Source: Paraburkholderia dinghuensis
GTDB taxonomy: Bacteria; Pseudomonadota; Gammaproteobacteria; Burkholderiales; Burkholderiaceae
DNA: 64,000 nucleotides
Reading direction: 5' to 3'
Assembly (NCBI RefSeq): GCF_003837865.1
Contig: NZ_RQIS01000003.1
Span: forward strand, 62,001-126,000
Shown here piece after piece: positions 1-9,389 of the stretch. The translations under genes were made by a program, and so were the position numbers. The number at the start of each line of letters is the position of its first letter. Positions within the stretch are counted from its first letter, which is position 1. Under the pieces are notes generated by a model. The model had not been told where the DNA came from. It saw nothing but the letters and a program-made list of their open reading frames with translations, and searched no databases.

Positions 1-381
1 GCCACTGAATTCCGGATTGAAGCCACTTCCCAATTCCAGCAATGCCGCTACGCGGCCGTTCACTTCCACCTCTCCTGCCGTGGGGGTCAAAGTTCCGGCC
101 AGAATTTGCAGCAGCGTGCTCTTGCCACTGCCATTGCGGCCGATGATGCCCATCGTCTCGCCGCGGCGTACGTGAAACGAAACGTCCCGCAACGCCCAGA
201 ATTCCTGGAAATAGTGGGGCGCCGGCCAGGGCCCGGAAACATGCATAGCCACGGCAGCCCGATTGATCGTTCGATGCAGGCGCGGCAAGACGAGTTGTTT
301 CAGCCGATCTCTCGGCGCGCCGTAGATTTCATAGCGCTTACTAAGATGGCGGACGTCAATGACCGTGTCTTCAGACGACAT
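1..381 (-). CDS. wzt: ABC transporter ATP-binding protein for polysaccharide export (Wzt), partial
   Basis: The first 127 codons of an ATPase are read leftward off the window edge. Residues 81-89 are GRNGSGKST, a Walker A P-loop, preceded by the Wzt-like [13 protein letters not shown] opening and the FWALRDVSF strand usual before the P-loop. In this family the ATPase pairs with the Wzm permease to export lipid-linked O-polysaccharide across the inner membrane. The ATG at 381 overlaps the end of the wzm frame by 11 bases, so the two are very likely translationally coupled. The signature motif, Walker B and any C-terminal carbohydrate-binding domain (which would show whether chain-length or terminus recognition is present) lie outside the window. 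Confidence 0.93.
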   Translation of the reverse strand, partial: MSSEDTVIDVRHLSKRYEIYGAPRDRLKQLVLPRLHRTINRAAVAMHVSGPWPAPHYFQEFWALRDVSFHVRRGETMGIIGRNGSGKSTLLQILAGTLTPTAGEVEVNGRVAALLELGSGFNPEFSG

Positions 382-1195
382 CAGCAAAGCCTCTACGTGA
401 CTTCTGGAACCACCAGTAACCTGCCTGGAAAATGCCCAGACCGAATACCAGACTCACGGCCCATGGATACCATTGGAAAGGATTGCCAAAGAGCAGTAAA
501 TTTCGCAGTTGAATGACCGGTAAGGTAATTGGATTCCACTGAAGTACCACCTTGTACGCGCTGGGCAGTGAGTCAATCGGGTAGAAGATGGGCGCGAGAA
601 ACAGTGTGATCGTGACCAGCATCCCGATCACCTGCGAGAGGTCGCGCAGGTACACGCCGAGCGATGCCAGGATCCATGACGCTCCCATGGTCATCAGGAT
701 CAGGGGAATTAGAGCCAGAGGAATCAACAACGCCTGGATATGCAGTGTCGTGCCGGACAGAATGCAAAATGCGAGCAGGGCGCCGAAGCTCACCAGAAAG
801 TGCAGGAAGGCCGAAAGCAAGGCCATCCACGACAGTATCTCAAGGGGGAAAACAACCTTCTTTACGTAGTTGGCGTGGCTCGTAACCAGGCTCGGTGAGC
901 GATTGAGGCATTCCGCGAAGAACGTGTGAACGATGATTCCCGAGAACAGCACTATGGCGAACGCCACTTTGCTTTCATCGCTATGTCCGCCCCAACGGGC
1001 TTTGAACGCCACGCTGAAAACGAACGTATAGATCGCCAGCATTAGCAGCGGGTTAAGAAGCGACCAGGCGACTCCCAGCACCGAACCCTTGTAGCGTCCG
1101 ATGAAGTCCCGCTTTACGAGATCGCGGAGCAAATCCCAGTGTTGCACGAGGCCACGAAGCATGGTCGCTGGCGAGGCGGAGTGTTGATTGCTCAT
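371..1195 (-). CDS. wzm: ABC-2 type polysaccharide export permease (Wzm)
   Basis: This is an inner-membrane permease of the ABC-2 family with about six hydrophobic helices. The motif [20 protein letters not shown] near the N-terminus is diagnostic of Wzm/TagG-type O-antigen and teichoic-acid exporters. The frame is open back to a TTG at 1252, but the ATG at 1195 gives about 274 residues, closer to the family norm; neither has a strong ribosome site, so the start is uncertain. It sits between manC and wzt in a leftward operon, with wzt overlapping its last codons. It would move a completed undecaprenyl-linked glycan made in the cytoplasm. Confidence 0.92.
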   Translation of the reverse strand: MSNQHSASPATMLRGLVQHWDLLRDLVKRDFIGRYKGSVLGVAWSLLNPLLMLAIYTFVFSVAFKARWGGHSDESKVAFAIVLFSGIIVHTFFAECLNRSPSLVTSHANYVKKVVFPLEILSWMALLSAFLHFLVSFGALLAFCILSGTTLHIQALLIPLALIPLILMTMGASWILASLGVYLRDLSQVIGMLVTITLFLAPIFYPIDSLPSAYKVVLQWNPITLPVIQLRNLLLFGNPFQWYPWAVSLVFGLGIFQAGYWWFQKSRRGFADVV

Positions 1196-1280
1196 TAACT
1201 GTATGAACGGCTGGTTGAGGGAGTACGCGATATCCGCACCGTGCTTAACCAACTATGGGCTCGGCACGGCAATGGCCGGG

Positions 1281-2696
1281 TCATGCGCGTCCGTATCGGT
1301 CTTCAAAGCGGACGATATCGTCTTCGCCAAGATAGGGTCCGCTCTGAACTTCGATCATTATCAGGCTGAGAATGCCGGGATTCTCGAGTCTATGCTTGTG
1401 CCCCGCCGGGATGTAGGTGGACTCGTTCGTGTTGACGTACAACTCCTTCTCGCCATTGACGACCTTCGCCATGCCATGCACCACGATCCAGTGCTCGCTG
1501 CGGTGATGATGCATTTGCAGGCTGAGACTAGCACCTGGCTTTACCTCGATGCGCTTGATCTTGAAGCCGTTGCCCTCTTCGAGTACGGTATAGGTGCCCC
1601 AAGGTCTATGGACCGTGCGATGCAGTTTGTAAGCTGCATGACCCGATGCCTTCAACTGCGCGTAGATGTGCTTGACATCCTGCGCACTCGACTTGTGAGC
1701 GACCAGCATCGCGTCTGGCGTGTCGATCAGAATGAGGTCGTCGACGCCGACAGCGCCCAGCAGACGGTCGTTACTCTGGATGATGCAGTTATGTGTATTG
1801 TGTACAACCGCCTCACCCTGGATACGGTTGCCCGCACTATCCGGTTCCAATAGATTGCCCAACGCCGTCCACGAGCCAATGTCGCTCCAGCCGATGCTGC
1901 ACGGGACGACGGCGATCTGGTCAGATTTCTCCATCACGGCGTAATCGATCGAGAGATCAGGTACGCTGGAAAAGGTCTTCGCATCCAGTTCGATTTGTGA
2001 ATAATCCTCGCCTGCAGCGGTCCTTGATTGCTGCACACACGCGGCGCTGGCCGCAAGAATTTCCGGGCAATGCTGCTTCATCTGCTGGAGCATGGTGCCC
2101 GCTGCGAAGCAGAAGATTCCGGAATTCCACAGGAAGCGCCCCGAGTCGATGTACTCTCGCGCCTTCTCGAGCGATGGCTTTTCGACGAAGCGGCGTACCT
2201 TGTTGCCTTCCGCTTCAATGTAGCCATAACCCGTTTCGGGACTATCAGGCTTTATGCCGAAAGTGACCAGCTTGCCGGCCGAAGCCAGATCGCGTGCCTT
2301 CGACACAGCGTCTGCGAACGCTCTCTGATCGGTGATCAAATGGTCTGCTGCAAGCACCAGCATAAGCGCCTCAGGGCCGTGCTTTTCTGCAACTCGCAGA
2401 GCGGCGATAGCGACTGCGGCGGCCGTGTTGCGTCCGCACGGTTCGAGCACGAACGACATCATAAGTCCTGCCGAATTCACCTCGCGATATGCGTCCTGAG
2501 TGGCGAACAGCAGCTCACGGTTGGTGACCGTCATCACTTCGGTCACGCCGGGAAGACCTACGCCGCGGAGGAATGCTTTCTGCAGGAGACTCTGCCCATC
2601 TCCGAGGCGAATGAACGGTTTCGGATGGAGTTCACGCGAAACTGGCCATAGCCTCGAGCCGGCCCCGCCACAAAGAATGGTCGTAACGAACTGCAT
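1281..2696 (-). CDS. manC: Mannose-1-phosphate guanylyltransferase / mannose-6-phosphate isomerase
   Basis: A 471-residue bifunctional type II enzyme. The N-terminal nucleotidyltransferase domain has GGAGSRLWPVSRELHPKPF (pyrophosphorylase signature) and FVEKPS. The C-terminal cupin has RPWGTYTVLEEG and LSLQMHHHRSEHWIVV, the metal-binding isomerase motif. It converts fructose-6-P to mannose-6-P and mannose-1-P to GDP-mannose, the donor used by the gmd/fcl genes on the other side of the intergenic region. The ATG at 2696 is preferred over an upstream in-frame start because an AAGGGAAG ribosome site precedes it and the family begins at MQFVTTILCGG. It is the first gene of the leftward manC-wzm-wzt operon. 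Confidence 0.96.
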   Translation of the reverse strand: MQFVTTILCGGAGSRLWPVSRELHPKPFIRLGDGQSLLQKAFLRGVGLPGVTEVMTVTNRELLFATQDAYREVNSAGLMMSFVLEPCGRNTAAAVAIAALRVAEKHGPEALMLVLAADHLITDQRAFADAVSKARDLASAGKLVTFGIKPDSPETGYGYIEAEGNKVRRFVEKPSLEKAREYIDSGRFLWNSGIFCFAAGTMLQQMKQHCPEILAASAACVQQSRTAAGEDYSQIELDAKTFSSVPDLSIDYAVMEKSDQIAVVPCSIGWSDIGSWTALGNLLEPDSAGNRIQGEAVVHNTHNCIIQSNDRLLGAVGVDDLILIDTPDAMLVAHKSSAQDVKHIYAQLKASGHAAYKLHRTVHRPWGTYTVLEEGNGFKIKRIEVKPGASLSLQMHHHRSEHWIVVHGMAKVVNGEKELYVNTNESTYIPAGHKHRLENPGILSLIMIEVQSGPYLGEDDIVRFEDRYGRA

Positions 2697-3942
2697 AGAC
2701 TTCCCTTGTCGGTTACTCGGCCTTTGCAGCGCCTTGACGTGGATAAGTATTTGCCAACTCATTCCTGTTCCGCGCAGTTCGCTTCGAAGCTACGCCTGCG
2801 TGGCATGAAAAGCGCGTTGCGAACTACGATGACGCTAGAGCGACTACTGAGTTTGCGCCCTTGTCATGTTGGCGGGCGACCTTCCTGGTACTTTTGCCAG
2901 CTGAGGCTTCGTCGTTTGGTGAGGCGTTGATCGGTGGCCGGGTCGAGCCCGACATGGGCCGTATCTGCAAGATGCGGCATCACGGTCGCGGCTATCATCA
3001 TCAGCTTTCGCGCTTGTTACCGTTTTCTTACCACGCAGTGCGTCAATCACCGGCTCCAGCAGCCGCGCCCGAACACTTCACACCGGCCGCGCCGACGGAC
3101 GTCTACTGAACCAGATCACCTGCTCAGTTGGTCTTTGGCACGTCAACTGCTTTCCGCTACAAAACCTAGTATAACTAGACGGGCAATTTCCGTGCACCTG
3201 AGGGGCTGACAGCCAGTTCAGGATGTTTCGATTTGTAACCCCGTCATGCTTTGCCCTATCTTTGCCGTCTTTCATTGCCATGTTGGGCCCTGTTAAATGG
3301 CGATTACTTGCGGCGGTGCGAGATGCGACCTCGTGGACTGATGAGAGTCTTATACAGGTCGCGGTGATGGAATAGATTTGATCTGTCCGCTGCGTCGGAC
3401 GGTGGCGCTGGCTTGGCGCGTATTGCCTGGAGGTGGTCGGGGTTTCTTCATACGGTCGCGCTCTTACAAACAGCAACACTTTTGCATGGGGCGTTGTGCC
3501 ACGATGTCGTTTCAGAACGAGTCGTACGTTTATCGGCATCTATTGTTTGGCCCCGGGCATGAGGGTCAGCCCCAGCAGCAAGTGTATTCAGCGTGCAGAT
3601 AGCCAGCGCTAAACGGAGGGGCATGTTGCGAGAATATGTCGGCAACTGGCGAAGCCCCAAAACTTGCGCTGGGGTTGAGTCAACAGGGTTCGGCTTCGCG
3701 TGGATCGGGCGTTGGGCTTCGAATTCCCGTCGCACTTTCCCGTCCGTCCGGAGGTTGGCACGGTGTCGGGGTACTGTACCGTGTGATGCGGTGCGCCAGT
3801 GGGGACTCTGAGGCGATTGGATGCGCGCGGCAAACGAGCGGCGGTATGTTGGCAGGCACAAACCAAGCAATCTGTAAGATCAGGGTGAAAATGTCGTCTC
3901 GTCAAATCTATTTGCAGCTCGTTTAAGGACGAAGTCCGGACT
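2697..3942. other. Long gene-free divergent intergenic region
   Basis: About 1.25 kb separates leftward manC from the rightward glycosyltransferase. Short open frames exist on both strands but none has a recognisable motif, a good ribosome site or consistent codon bias. Visible small elements are a sigma-54-like sequence at 3136-3151, an inverted repeat CTAG-TATAA-CTAG at 3166-3178 and a palindrome GGTAC-T-GTACC at 3770-3780. GC falls toward the right end. It probably holds promoters for both operons, and may include eroded sequence left by an earlier gene exchange. Confidence 0.6.
3136..3151 (+). promoter_or_regulatory. Candidate sigma-54 (-24/-12) promoter
   Basis: The sequence TGGCACG-TCAA-CTGCT matches the sigma-54 consensus TGGCACG-N4-TTGCW at all but one position and keeps the essential GG and GC with correct spacing. 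It points toward the glycosyltransferase at 3943, but lies about 790 bases upstream of it, which would imply a long leader. This is a motif match only. Confidence 0.35.
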
Positions 3943-5100
3943 ATGCATATAGGATTCGATGTTTCTCAAACCGGGTCCGGCAAGGCCGGGTGTGGTTATT
4001 TCGCGCATGCCATGGTGCAGGCAATATTGGACATCGCGCCTCAGAATAATTATTCGTTGTATCCAAGTTTTGGGGATTTTTATTTTGATCCACTAATGCC
4101 GGTTCTAAATCCTTATTCTGGAAGAAATGTGCAGTATGGGCCGCGGCATTTGACGCGAGAAAAGGCTCGCGCATTTTGGGCTGGAGGAACGCTGGATGAA
4201 TCGCTAGGTGAGCCAGACATTATTCACTCCAATAATTTCTGGTCGCCAGAAAAAACGCCGTCAGGCCGTCTTGTTTATACCTTTTACGATATGGGATTTC
4301 TTGTCGATCCCTCGTGGACAACTGAGGCTAACCGTCTTGGATGCTTTGAAGGTGTATTCCGCTCTTCTATTTCGGCTGATTGGGTTGTTGCGATTTCAGA
4401 GGCGTCAAGAGCTCATTATCTTAAGATATTCCCGCATTTTAGTGAGGATCGTATAAGGGTTGTCTACCCGTGTTCGCGCTTCGCCGATTCATCCGCAACC
4501 GGAAAACATCCCAAGGCGCTTGAGGGCCTGCCGGCCGGTGGTTTTTTACTTAACGTCGGAACTATTGAGCCGAGGAAAAACCAGCGCCGCCTGACTGAAG
4601 CGTATGCGCGCTATCTCGCGCAGGGCGGCGCACCGATGCCGCTCGTCCTCGCGGGGGGAAAGGGCTGGTTAATGGAGGACTTCCAGAAGCATTTGAGTGC
4701 ACTGGGCATTAAGGAGCGCGTCGTGATGACTGGATACGTGACCGACGACGAACTGATCTGGTTGTATCGCAACTGTTATGCCAATCTGTATCCGTCACTG
4801 TTCGAAGGTTTTGGTTTGCCGGTGCTCGAAGGTATGCAGTTCGGCGCGCCGACCATTACTACGACGTCCAGCTCGGTGCCAGAGGTTGCGGGCAATGCGG
4901 CCATCCTCCTCGATCCAGCGGATGTGGATGCGTGGGCTCAGGCCATGTTGCGCCTAACCGCGAACCGGAACGAGCGTGACGCCCTCAGTGCGGCAGCCAT
5001 CGAACAGGCTGGCCGTTTCGACTGGCGGGTCAGTGCCACCGCTTTGTTGCAGCTGTATGACGAGGCGTTGGCTTCACCGAAGCGGCGCGTAGCTCAATGA
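3943..5100 (+). CDS. Family 4 (GT-B) glycosyltransferase with mosaic base composition
   Basis: A 385-residue cytoplasmic glycosyltransferase. The C-terminal half has the GT4 features NVGTIEPRKN, a VVMTGYV strand and SLFEGFGLPVLEGM, which carries the E-x7-E nucleotide-sugar motif. It probably transfers mannose, fucose or rhamnose from a GDP-sugar made by its neighbours; the donor is inferred from context. Hand counts give about 38% GC for 4021-4140 and 46% for 4261-4380, but about 64% for 4561-4680, so the acceptor-binding N-terminal domain seems to come from a different source than the donor-binding C-terminal domain. A weak AAGGA site precedes the ATG. Its stop overlaps the next start as ATGA. 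Confidence 0.9.
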   Translation: MHIGFDVSQTGSGKAGCGYFAHAMVQAILDIAPQNNYSLYPSFGDFYFDPLMPVLNPYSGRNVQYGPRHLTREKARAFWAGGTLDESLGEPDIIHSNNFWSPEKTPSGRLVYTFYDMGFLVDPSWTTEANRLGCFEGVFRSSISADWVVAISEASRAHYLKIFPHFSEDRIRVVYPCSRFADSSATGKHPKALEGLPAGGFLLNVGTIEPRKNQRRLTEAYARYLAQGGAPMPLVLAGGKGWLMEDFQKHLSALGIKERVVMTGYVTDDELIWLYRNCYANLYPSLFEGFGLPVLEGMQFGAPTITTTSSSVPEVAGNAAILLDPADVDAWAQAMLRLTANRNERDALSAAAIEQAGRFDWRVSATALLQLYDEALASPKRRVAQ

Positions 5101-6113
5101 AAAAAGCACTTATTACAGGTGTCACGGGGCAAGACGGCTCTTTCCTGGCGGAATTGCTGCTTGAGAAGGGGTACGCTGTCTATGGTTTGAGCCGACACGA
5201 AAGCTGGATGCATGCGCACAGCGCGAGCCATCTTGCGGGTCGGATCACTGTGTTATTTGGCGATATGTCGGAGGGGGTGGACATCGCGTCTGCGATACAG
5301 CAGACGCAACCCGACGAAGTTTACAATCTCGCGTCGCAATCGCGCCCGGGCGAGTCCTGGGCGCGCGCGCAGGAAACGCTCATGATTAACGGCATGGGTG
5401 CGATCCGGCTGTTTGAGGCGATACGTCACGCATGTCCAAAAGCGCGCGTCTACCATGCGTCTTCTTCGGAGATGTTTGGTGGCACGACCAGCGGGCCACA
5501 GAACGAGGAGACGCCTTTTCTACCCGCCAATCCGTACGCTGCTGCCAAGGTCTATGCCCACAATATGGTTCGCATTTGCCGCGAGAGCTATGGGCTGTTC
5601 ATCTCAAGCGGGATTCTGTTCAACCACGAGAGCGAGCGGCGACCTCTGCATTTCGTCACGCAGAAGATTGCCTATGGTGCAGCCTGTGCGGCGTTAGGCA
5701 TCAGTAATTCGCAGGATCTGAACGAACTTGGCCATCCTATCGTCGCGGACGGACGGCTGGCGCTTGGGAATCTCGACATCGCACGCGATTGGGGGCATGC
5801 GAGCGACTTCGTGCGGGCGATGTGGCTGATGCTGCAGCAGGAGAAGGCAGACGATTTCGTCGTCGGTACAGGCAAGCTGCACACGTTGCGCGATTTGTGT
5901 CAGGCAGCCTACGGTCACGTTCGGCTTGAGTGGAAAAATCATGTGGTGAGTGATCCCGCGCTGGTCCGGCCGCTGGAAACGAGGCAGACGCTGGCGGACG
6001 CTTCTAAAGCGCGCAAGGTTCTCAATTGGGAGCCCACCATTAGTTTTGAAGAGATGGTTGGCAAGATGGTTGATGCCCAGATCGAACGGCTGCAAGCTCG
6101 GGGTAGCCGTTGA
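5097..6113 (+). CDS. GDP-mannose 4,6-dehydratase-like SDR enzyme (divergent Gmd paralog)
   Basis: A 338-residue extended short-chain dehydrogenase. It opens with [19 protein letters not shown] (NAD(P)-binding glycine motif), has ASSSEMFG with the dehydratase glutamate, and PYAAAKVYAHNM with the catalytic Tyr-x3-Lys. The Gmd-type ILFNHES and RDWGHASDFVRAMWLML segments are present. It lacks the basic RRAS cofactor-phosphate segment seen in the neighbouring gmd, having SRHES there instead. It could be a second dehydratase with another GDP-sugar substrate, or act as a C4 reductase making GDP-D-rhamnose; sequence alone does not decide. ATGA overlap with the upstream glycosyltransferase indicates coupling. 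Confidence 0.82.
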   Translation: MKKALITGVTGQDGSFLAELLLEKGYAVYGLSRHESWMHAHSASHLAGRITVLFGDMSEGVDIASAIQQTQPDEVYNLASQSRPGESWARAQETLMINGMGAIRLFEAIRHACPKARVYHASSSEMFGGTTSGPQNEETPFLPANPYAAAKVYAHNMVRICRESYGLFISSGILFNHESERRPLHFVTQKIAYGAACAALGISNSQDLNELGHPIVADGRLALGNLDIARDWGHASDFVRAMWLMLQQEKADDFVVGTGKLHTLRDLCQAAYGHVRLEWKNHVVSDPALVRPLETRQTLADASKARKVLNWEPTISFEEMVGKMVDAQIERLQARGSR

Positions 6114-6173
6114 GGAGCTGCTGTCGGCTCGGTTTTGCTTACTTTCGTAATTTGTTTACGGGGGATGCTTAAG

Positions 6174-7289
6174 ATGAAAAAAGCGTTGATTACCGGGATC
6201 ACGGGGCAGGATGGTTCGTATCTGGCGGAATTTCTGCTCGAGAAGGGCTACGAAGTCCACGGCATCAAGCGGCGCGCTTCACAGTTCAACACAGGCCGCA
6301 TTGATCACATCTATGAAGATCCGCACGCGGAGCACCAGCGACTCAAGTTGCATTACGGTGACCTGTCCGACACGTCGAACCTGATCCGCATTCTTCAGGA
6401 AGTTCAGCCGGACGAAGTCTACAATCTCGGCGCCCAGTCGCACGTGGCGGTGAGTTTTGAGGCGCCCGAGTACACGGCGGATGTCGACGCGATCGGCGCG
6501 CTGCGTCTGCTCGAGGGCATCCGCTTCCTTGGACTCGAGAAAAAGACTCGCTTCTACCAGGCCAGCACCTCGGAGCTCTATGGTCTCGTGCAGGAAACGC
6601 CCCAGAAAGAGACGACCCCCTTCTACCCGCGTTCTCCCTACGCGGTTGCCAAGCTGTACGCGTACTGGATCACCGTGAACTACCGGGAGGCCTACGGTCT
6701 TTACGCGTGTAACGGCGTCCTCTTTAACCATGAATCCGCGCGCCGTGGTGAAACGTTTGTCACGCGCAAGATCACGCGCGGTTTGGCCAATATTGCACAG
6801 GGCCTCGAAAATTGCCTGTTCATGGGTAACCTCGATGCTTTGCGCGATTGGGGACACGCAAAAGACTATGTCGAAATGCAGTGGCTTATGTTGCAGCAGG
6901 ACAAGCCCGAGGACTACGTGATTGCCACGGGCGTTCAATACAGCGTGCGGACCTTCATCAACAAGGCTGCTGCACAGCTTGGCATCACGCTGGAATGGGA
7001 AGGTGAGGGCGTGAACGAGCAAGGGCGGGTGAGTGCGGTCACAGGAGAAAAGGCGCCGGCGGTCGAGGTCGGCGACGTCGTGGTTGAAATCGACCCGCGA
7101 TATTTCCGGCCGTCGGAAGTTGAAACCCTGCTTGGCGACCCGACCAAGGCGAAGACCAAGCTTGGCTGGGTGCCCCGGATCACGCTGGATCAGATGGTCG
7201 CGGAAATGGTCGCTCATGATCTCGACAAGGCGAGGCAGCACGCCTTGTTGAAGAGCGTTGGATTCACAGTCTCAGTCGGGCACGAATGA
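6174..7289 (+). CDS. gmd: GDP-mannose 4,6-dehydratase
   Basis: A 371-residue enzyme converting GDP-D-mannose to GDP-4-keto-6-deoxy-D-mannose. It has [19 protein letters not shown], the NADP-phosphate segment [16 protein letters not shown], the active-site ASTSELYG (Thr and Glu), [12 protein letters not shown] (Tyr and Lys) and [17 protein letters not shown]. Length and motifs match canonical Gmd. The ATG at 6174 is preferred because GGGG lies nine bases upstream and the family starts MKKALITG; an ATG at 6165 is in frame. It precedes fcl with an ATGA overlap, so its product is passed directly to GDP-fucose synthesis or to the preceding paralog. Confidence 0.97.
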   Translation: MKKALITGITGQDGSYLAEFLLEKGYEVHGIKRRASQFNTGRIDHIYEDPHAEHQRLKLHYGDLSDTSNLIRILQEVQPDEVYNLGAQSHVAVSFEAPEYTADVDAIGALRLLEGIRFLGLEKKTRFYQASTSELYGLVQETPQKETTPFYPRSPYAVAKLYAYWITVNYREAYGLYACNGVLFNHESARRGETFVTRKITRGLANIAQGLENCLFMGNLDALRDWGHAKDYVEMQWLMLQQDKPEDYVIATGVQYSVRTFINKAAAQLGITLEWEGEGVNEQGRVSAVTGEKAPAVEVGDVVVEIDPRYFRPSEVETLLGDPTKAKTKLGWVPRITLDQMVAEMVAHDLDKARQHALLKSVGFTVSVGHE

Positions 7290-8230
7290 TGGACAGTCTT
7301 GCGAAAAACGCGAAAATCTATGTGGCTGGCCACCGTGGGATGGTTGGCTCCGCGTTGGTGCGCAATCTCGTGTCGAAGGGTTATACGAACCTTCTGACTC
7401 GAACCCGTGCAGAACTGGATCTGCTCGATCAATCGGCCGTCCGTGATTTTCTTGAGTCTGAGAGGCCCGAATATATCTTCGTCGCCGCAGCCAAAGTGGG
7501 TGGCATCTACGCAAACAACACCTATGGCGCGGATTTCATCTATGAAAATCTGGCGGTCGAGACCAATGTCATTAACGGGGCGCACCGGGCAGGTATCGAG
7601 CGGCTGTGCTTTCTCGGCTCGAGTTGCATCTACCCGCGCGACTGTCCGCAGCCGATCAAGGAGGAATATCTCCTGACGGGGCCGCTCGAGCCTACAAACG
7701 AGCCCTATGCGATTGCCAAGATTGCCGGGGTGAAAATGTGCGAGAGCTACAACCGCCAGTATGGGCGACGTTATATCTCGGTGATGCCGACCAATCTGTA
7801 CGGCGCCAACGACAACTATGACCTGAACAACAGCCACGTGTTACCCGCGTTGATCCGCAAAACGCATGAAGCAAAGATACGTGGGGAGGGCGAACTGAAT
7901 GTTTGGGGTTCGGGTAGGCCGATGCGTGAGTTCCTGTTCGTCGACGACCTTGCCGATGCCTGCGTATTTCTGATGGAGGCGGCCGTCAACGAGGGGCTCT
8001 TCAACGTTGGTACGGGCGAGGATGTGACGATTCGCGAACTGGCCGAGACGATCATGAGCGTGGTCGGCTTCAAAGGCAGAATCGTGTTTGATGCTAGCAA
8101 GCCCGACGGTACGCCGCGCAAGCTGCTGAACGTAGCCCGAATGCGTGATCTCGGCTGGCAGGCGAGGACCGGATTACGCGATGGAATTGCGCAGGCTTAC
8201 GCGGACTTTCTGAGCAGGCCGGAAAGCTGA
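7286..8230 (+). CDS. fcl: GDP-L-fucose synthase
   Basis: A 314-residue SDR enzyme that epimerises C3/C5 and reduces C4 of GDP-4-keto-6-deoxymannose to give GDP-L-fucose. Visible motifs are [14 protein letters not shown] (NADP binding), [12 protein letters not shown] (catalytic Ser and Cys), [17 protein letters not shown] (Tyr-x3-Lys) and [12 protein letters not shown] (catalytic His). It starts inside the gmd stop codon (ATGA), so gmd and fcl are one translational unit. It implies L-fucose, or a related 6-deoxy-galacto sugar, in the polysaccharide. A 190-base gap with no recognisable gene follows. Confidence 0.96.
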   Translation: MMDSLAKNAKIYVAGHRGMVGSALVRNLVSKGYTNLLTRTRAELDLLDQSAVRDFLESERPEYIFVAAAKVGGIYANNTYGADFIYENLAVETNVINGAHRAGIERLCFLGSSCIYPRDCPQPIKEEYLLTGPLEPTNEPYAIAKIAGVKMCESYNRQYGRRYISVMPTNLYGANDNYDLNNSHVLPALIRKTHEAKIRGEGELNVWGSGRPMREFLFVDDLADACVFLMEAAVNEGLFNVGTGEDVTIRELAETIMSVVGFKGRIVFDASKPDGTPRKLLNVARMRDLGWQARTGLRDGIAQAYADFLSRPES

Positions 8231-8422
8231 CTGCGCTGTCGATGTGCGCTGCGGTGCGTCGACCTGATGACGCTGCGACGCCGGCATCCGCCGGTGGCCT
8301 CCGGTAGCGCGCCAATTGGCGAATGATGACCGTTCGTCGATTTGCGGCAGCTCGACGCCTATGCCTGGAAAAATGCTTCGTGCAATCCTGATCCGTGCTG
8401 TCCAATTCGCTAACTCACAGTC

Positions 8423-9382
8423 ATGACCTTGTCCGTCGTCGTCTCTGGTGCGAGCGGTTTCGTGGGCCGCGCCGTCTCAGCTGCTGTCCTTGACTGCGGC
8501 GGCAGTGTCATTGGACTGGTGAGGCGTCCTCAAACTGCCGGTCAGGGCGTGCACGAGCGGGTCATCGCTGGCGACGATTTTGTCGACGTGGAGGCTGCCT
8601 TGCCGCGAGACCGGAAGTGCGATGCAGTAATCCATCTCGCCGCGCGCGTACATCTGATGCGCGACACGGAGGTCGATCCGTTGGCGGCATACCGCAAGAC
8701 CAATGTTGACGGTTCACTACGCGTCGCGCGTGCGGCGCACGCGGCGGGCATCCGTCGTTTCGTTTTCGTTAGCAGCATCAAGGCGCTGGGGGACAGCGAC
8801 CCCGGCCGGCCGTTGCGTGAGTCCGACGAACCTGGTCCGACCGATCCGTATGGCGTTTCCAAACTCGAAGCGGAAAACGCGCTTTTGAGCTTCGGCGAGG
8901 AAACGGGCATGGAAATCGTGATCGTTCGGCCGCCGCTTGTCTACGGGCCGGGCGTCCGTGCGAACTTCCTTCAGCTCATGCGCGCAATCGCGAAAGGGAT
9001 TCCGTTACCGCTAGGTGCGATCGCCGCCCGTCGCAGCCTGATTTACGTGGAGAACCTGTCATCTGTGCTGATCGAGTGCGCAACAAACCCATCTGCCCCG
9101 GGCAAGACCTTTCACGTTGCCGATAGTCTTGATCTGTCCGTTACGGAACTCGCGCGAATGTTGACTGCGCAATTGGGCGCGCCGCAACGCCTCGTACCTG
9201 TTCCGGCTTCGTGGCTTCGCCTGGCAGGGGGGGTGACCGGACGTTCGGCGCAGGTCGAGCGCTTGATCGGCAATCTGCGACTGGATTGCACGCGCGCGCG
9301 TGAGGTGCTGGGATGGAATCCGCCGTATCCGGTTGAGCAAGGACTGTCGAAGACGGCCGCCTGGTACCGCTCGGCATATTGA
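8423..9382 (+). CDS. NAD-dependent epimerase/reductase, WbpV/WbpK-like
   Basis: A 319-residue extended SDR with VSGASGFVGRAV (NAD(P) binding), FVSSIKALGD (catalytic Ser) and DPYGVSKLEAE (Tyr-x3-Lys). It lies directly before WbpL- and WbpM-like genes, the order seen in Pseudomonas O-antigen loci where WbpV or WbpK reduces the WbpM product, UDP-4-keto-6-deoxy-GlcNAc, to UDP-QuiNAc or UDP-FucNAc. This assignment is by context and family; the stereochemistry of reduction cannot be read from sequence. Eight bases separate it from the next start. Confidence 0.85.
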   Translation: MTLSVVVSGASGFVGRAVSAAVLDCGGSVIGLVRRPQTAGQGVHERVIAGDDFVDVEAALPRDRKCDAVIHLAARVHLMRDTEVDPLAAYRKTNVDGSLRVARAAHAAGIRRFVFVSSIKALGDSDPGRPLRESDEPGPTDPYGVSKLEAENALLSFGEETGMEIVIVRPPLVYGPGVRANFLQLMRAIAKGIPLPLGAIAARRSLIYVENLSSVLIECATNPSAPGKTFHVADSLDLSVTELARMLTAQLGAPQRLVPVPASWLRLAGGVTGRSAQVERLIGNLRLDCTRAREVLGWNPPYPVEQGLSKTAAWYRSAY

Positions 9383-9389
9383 TCTCGCC

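Noticed and set aside
3755-3772. Second sigma-54 promoter (TGGCACG...) near 3757
   Set aside because: The -12 element is CGGG, not TTGC, so the essential GC is missing at the proper spacing.
2697-3942. JUMPstart/ops element upstream of the polysaccharide operons
   Set aside because: No GGCGGTAG-type core was found on either strand of the region.
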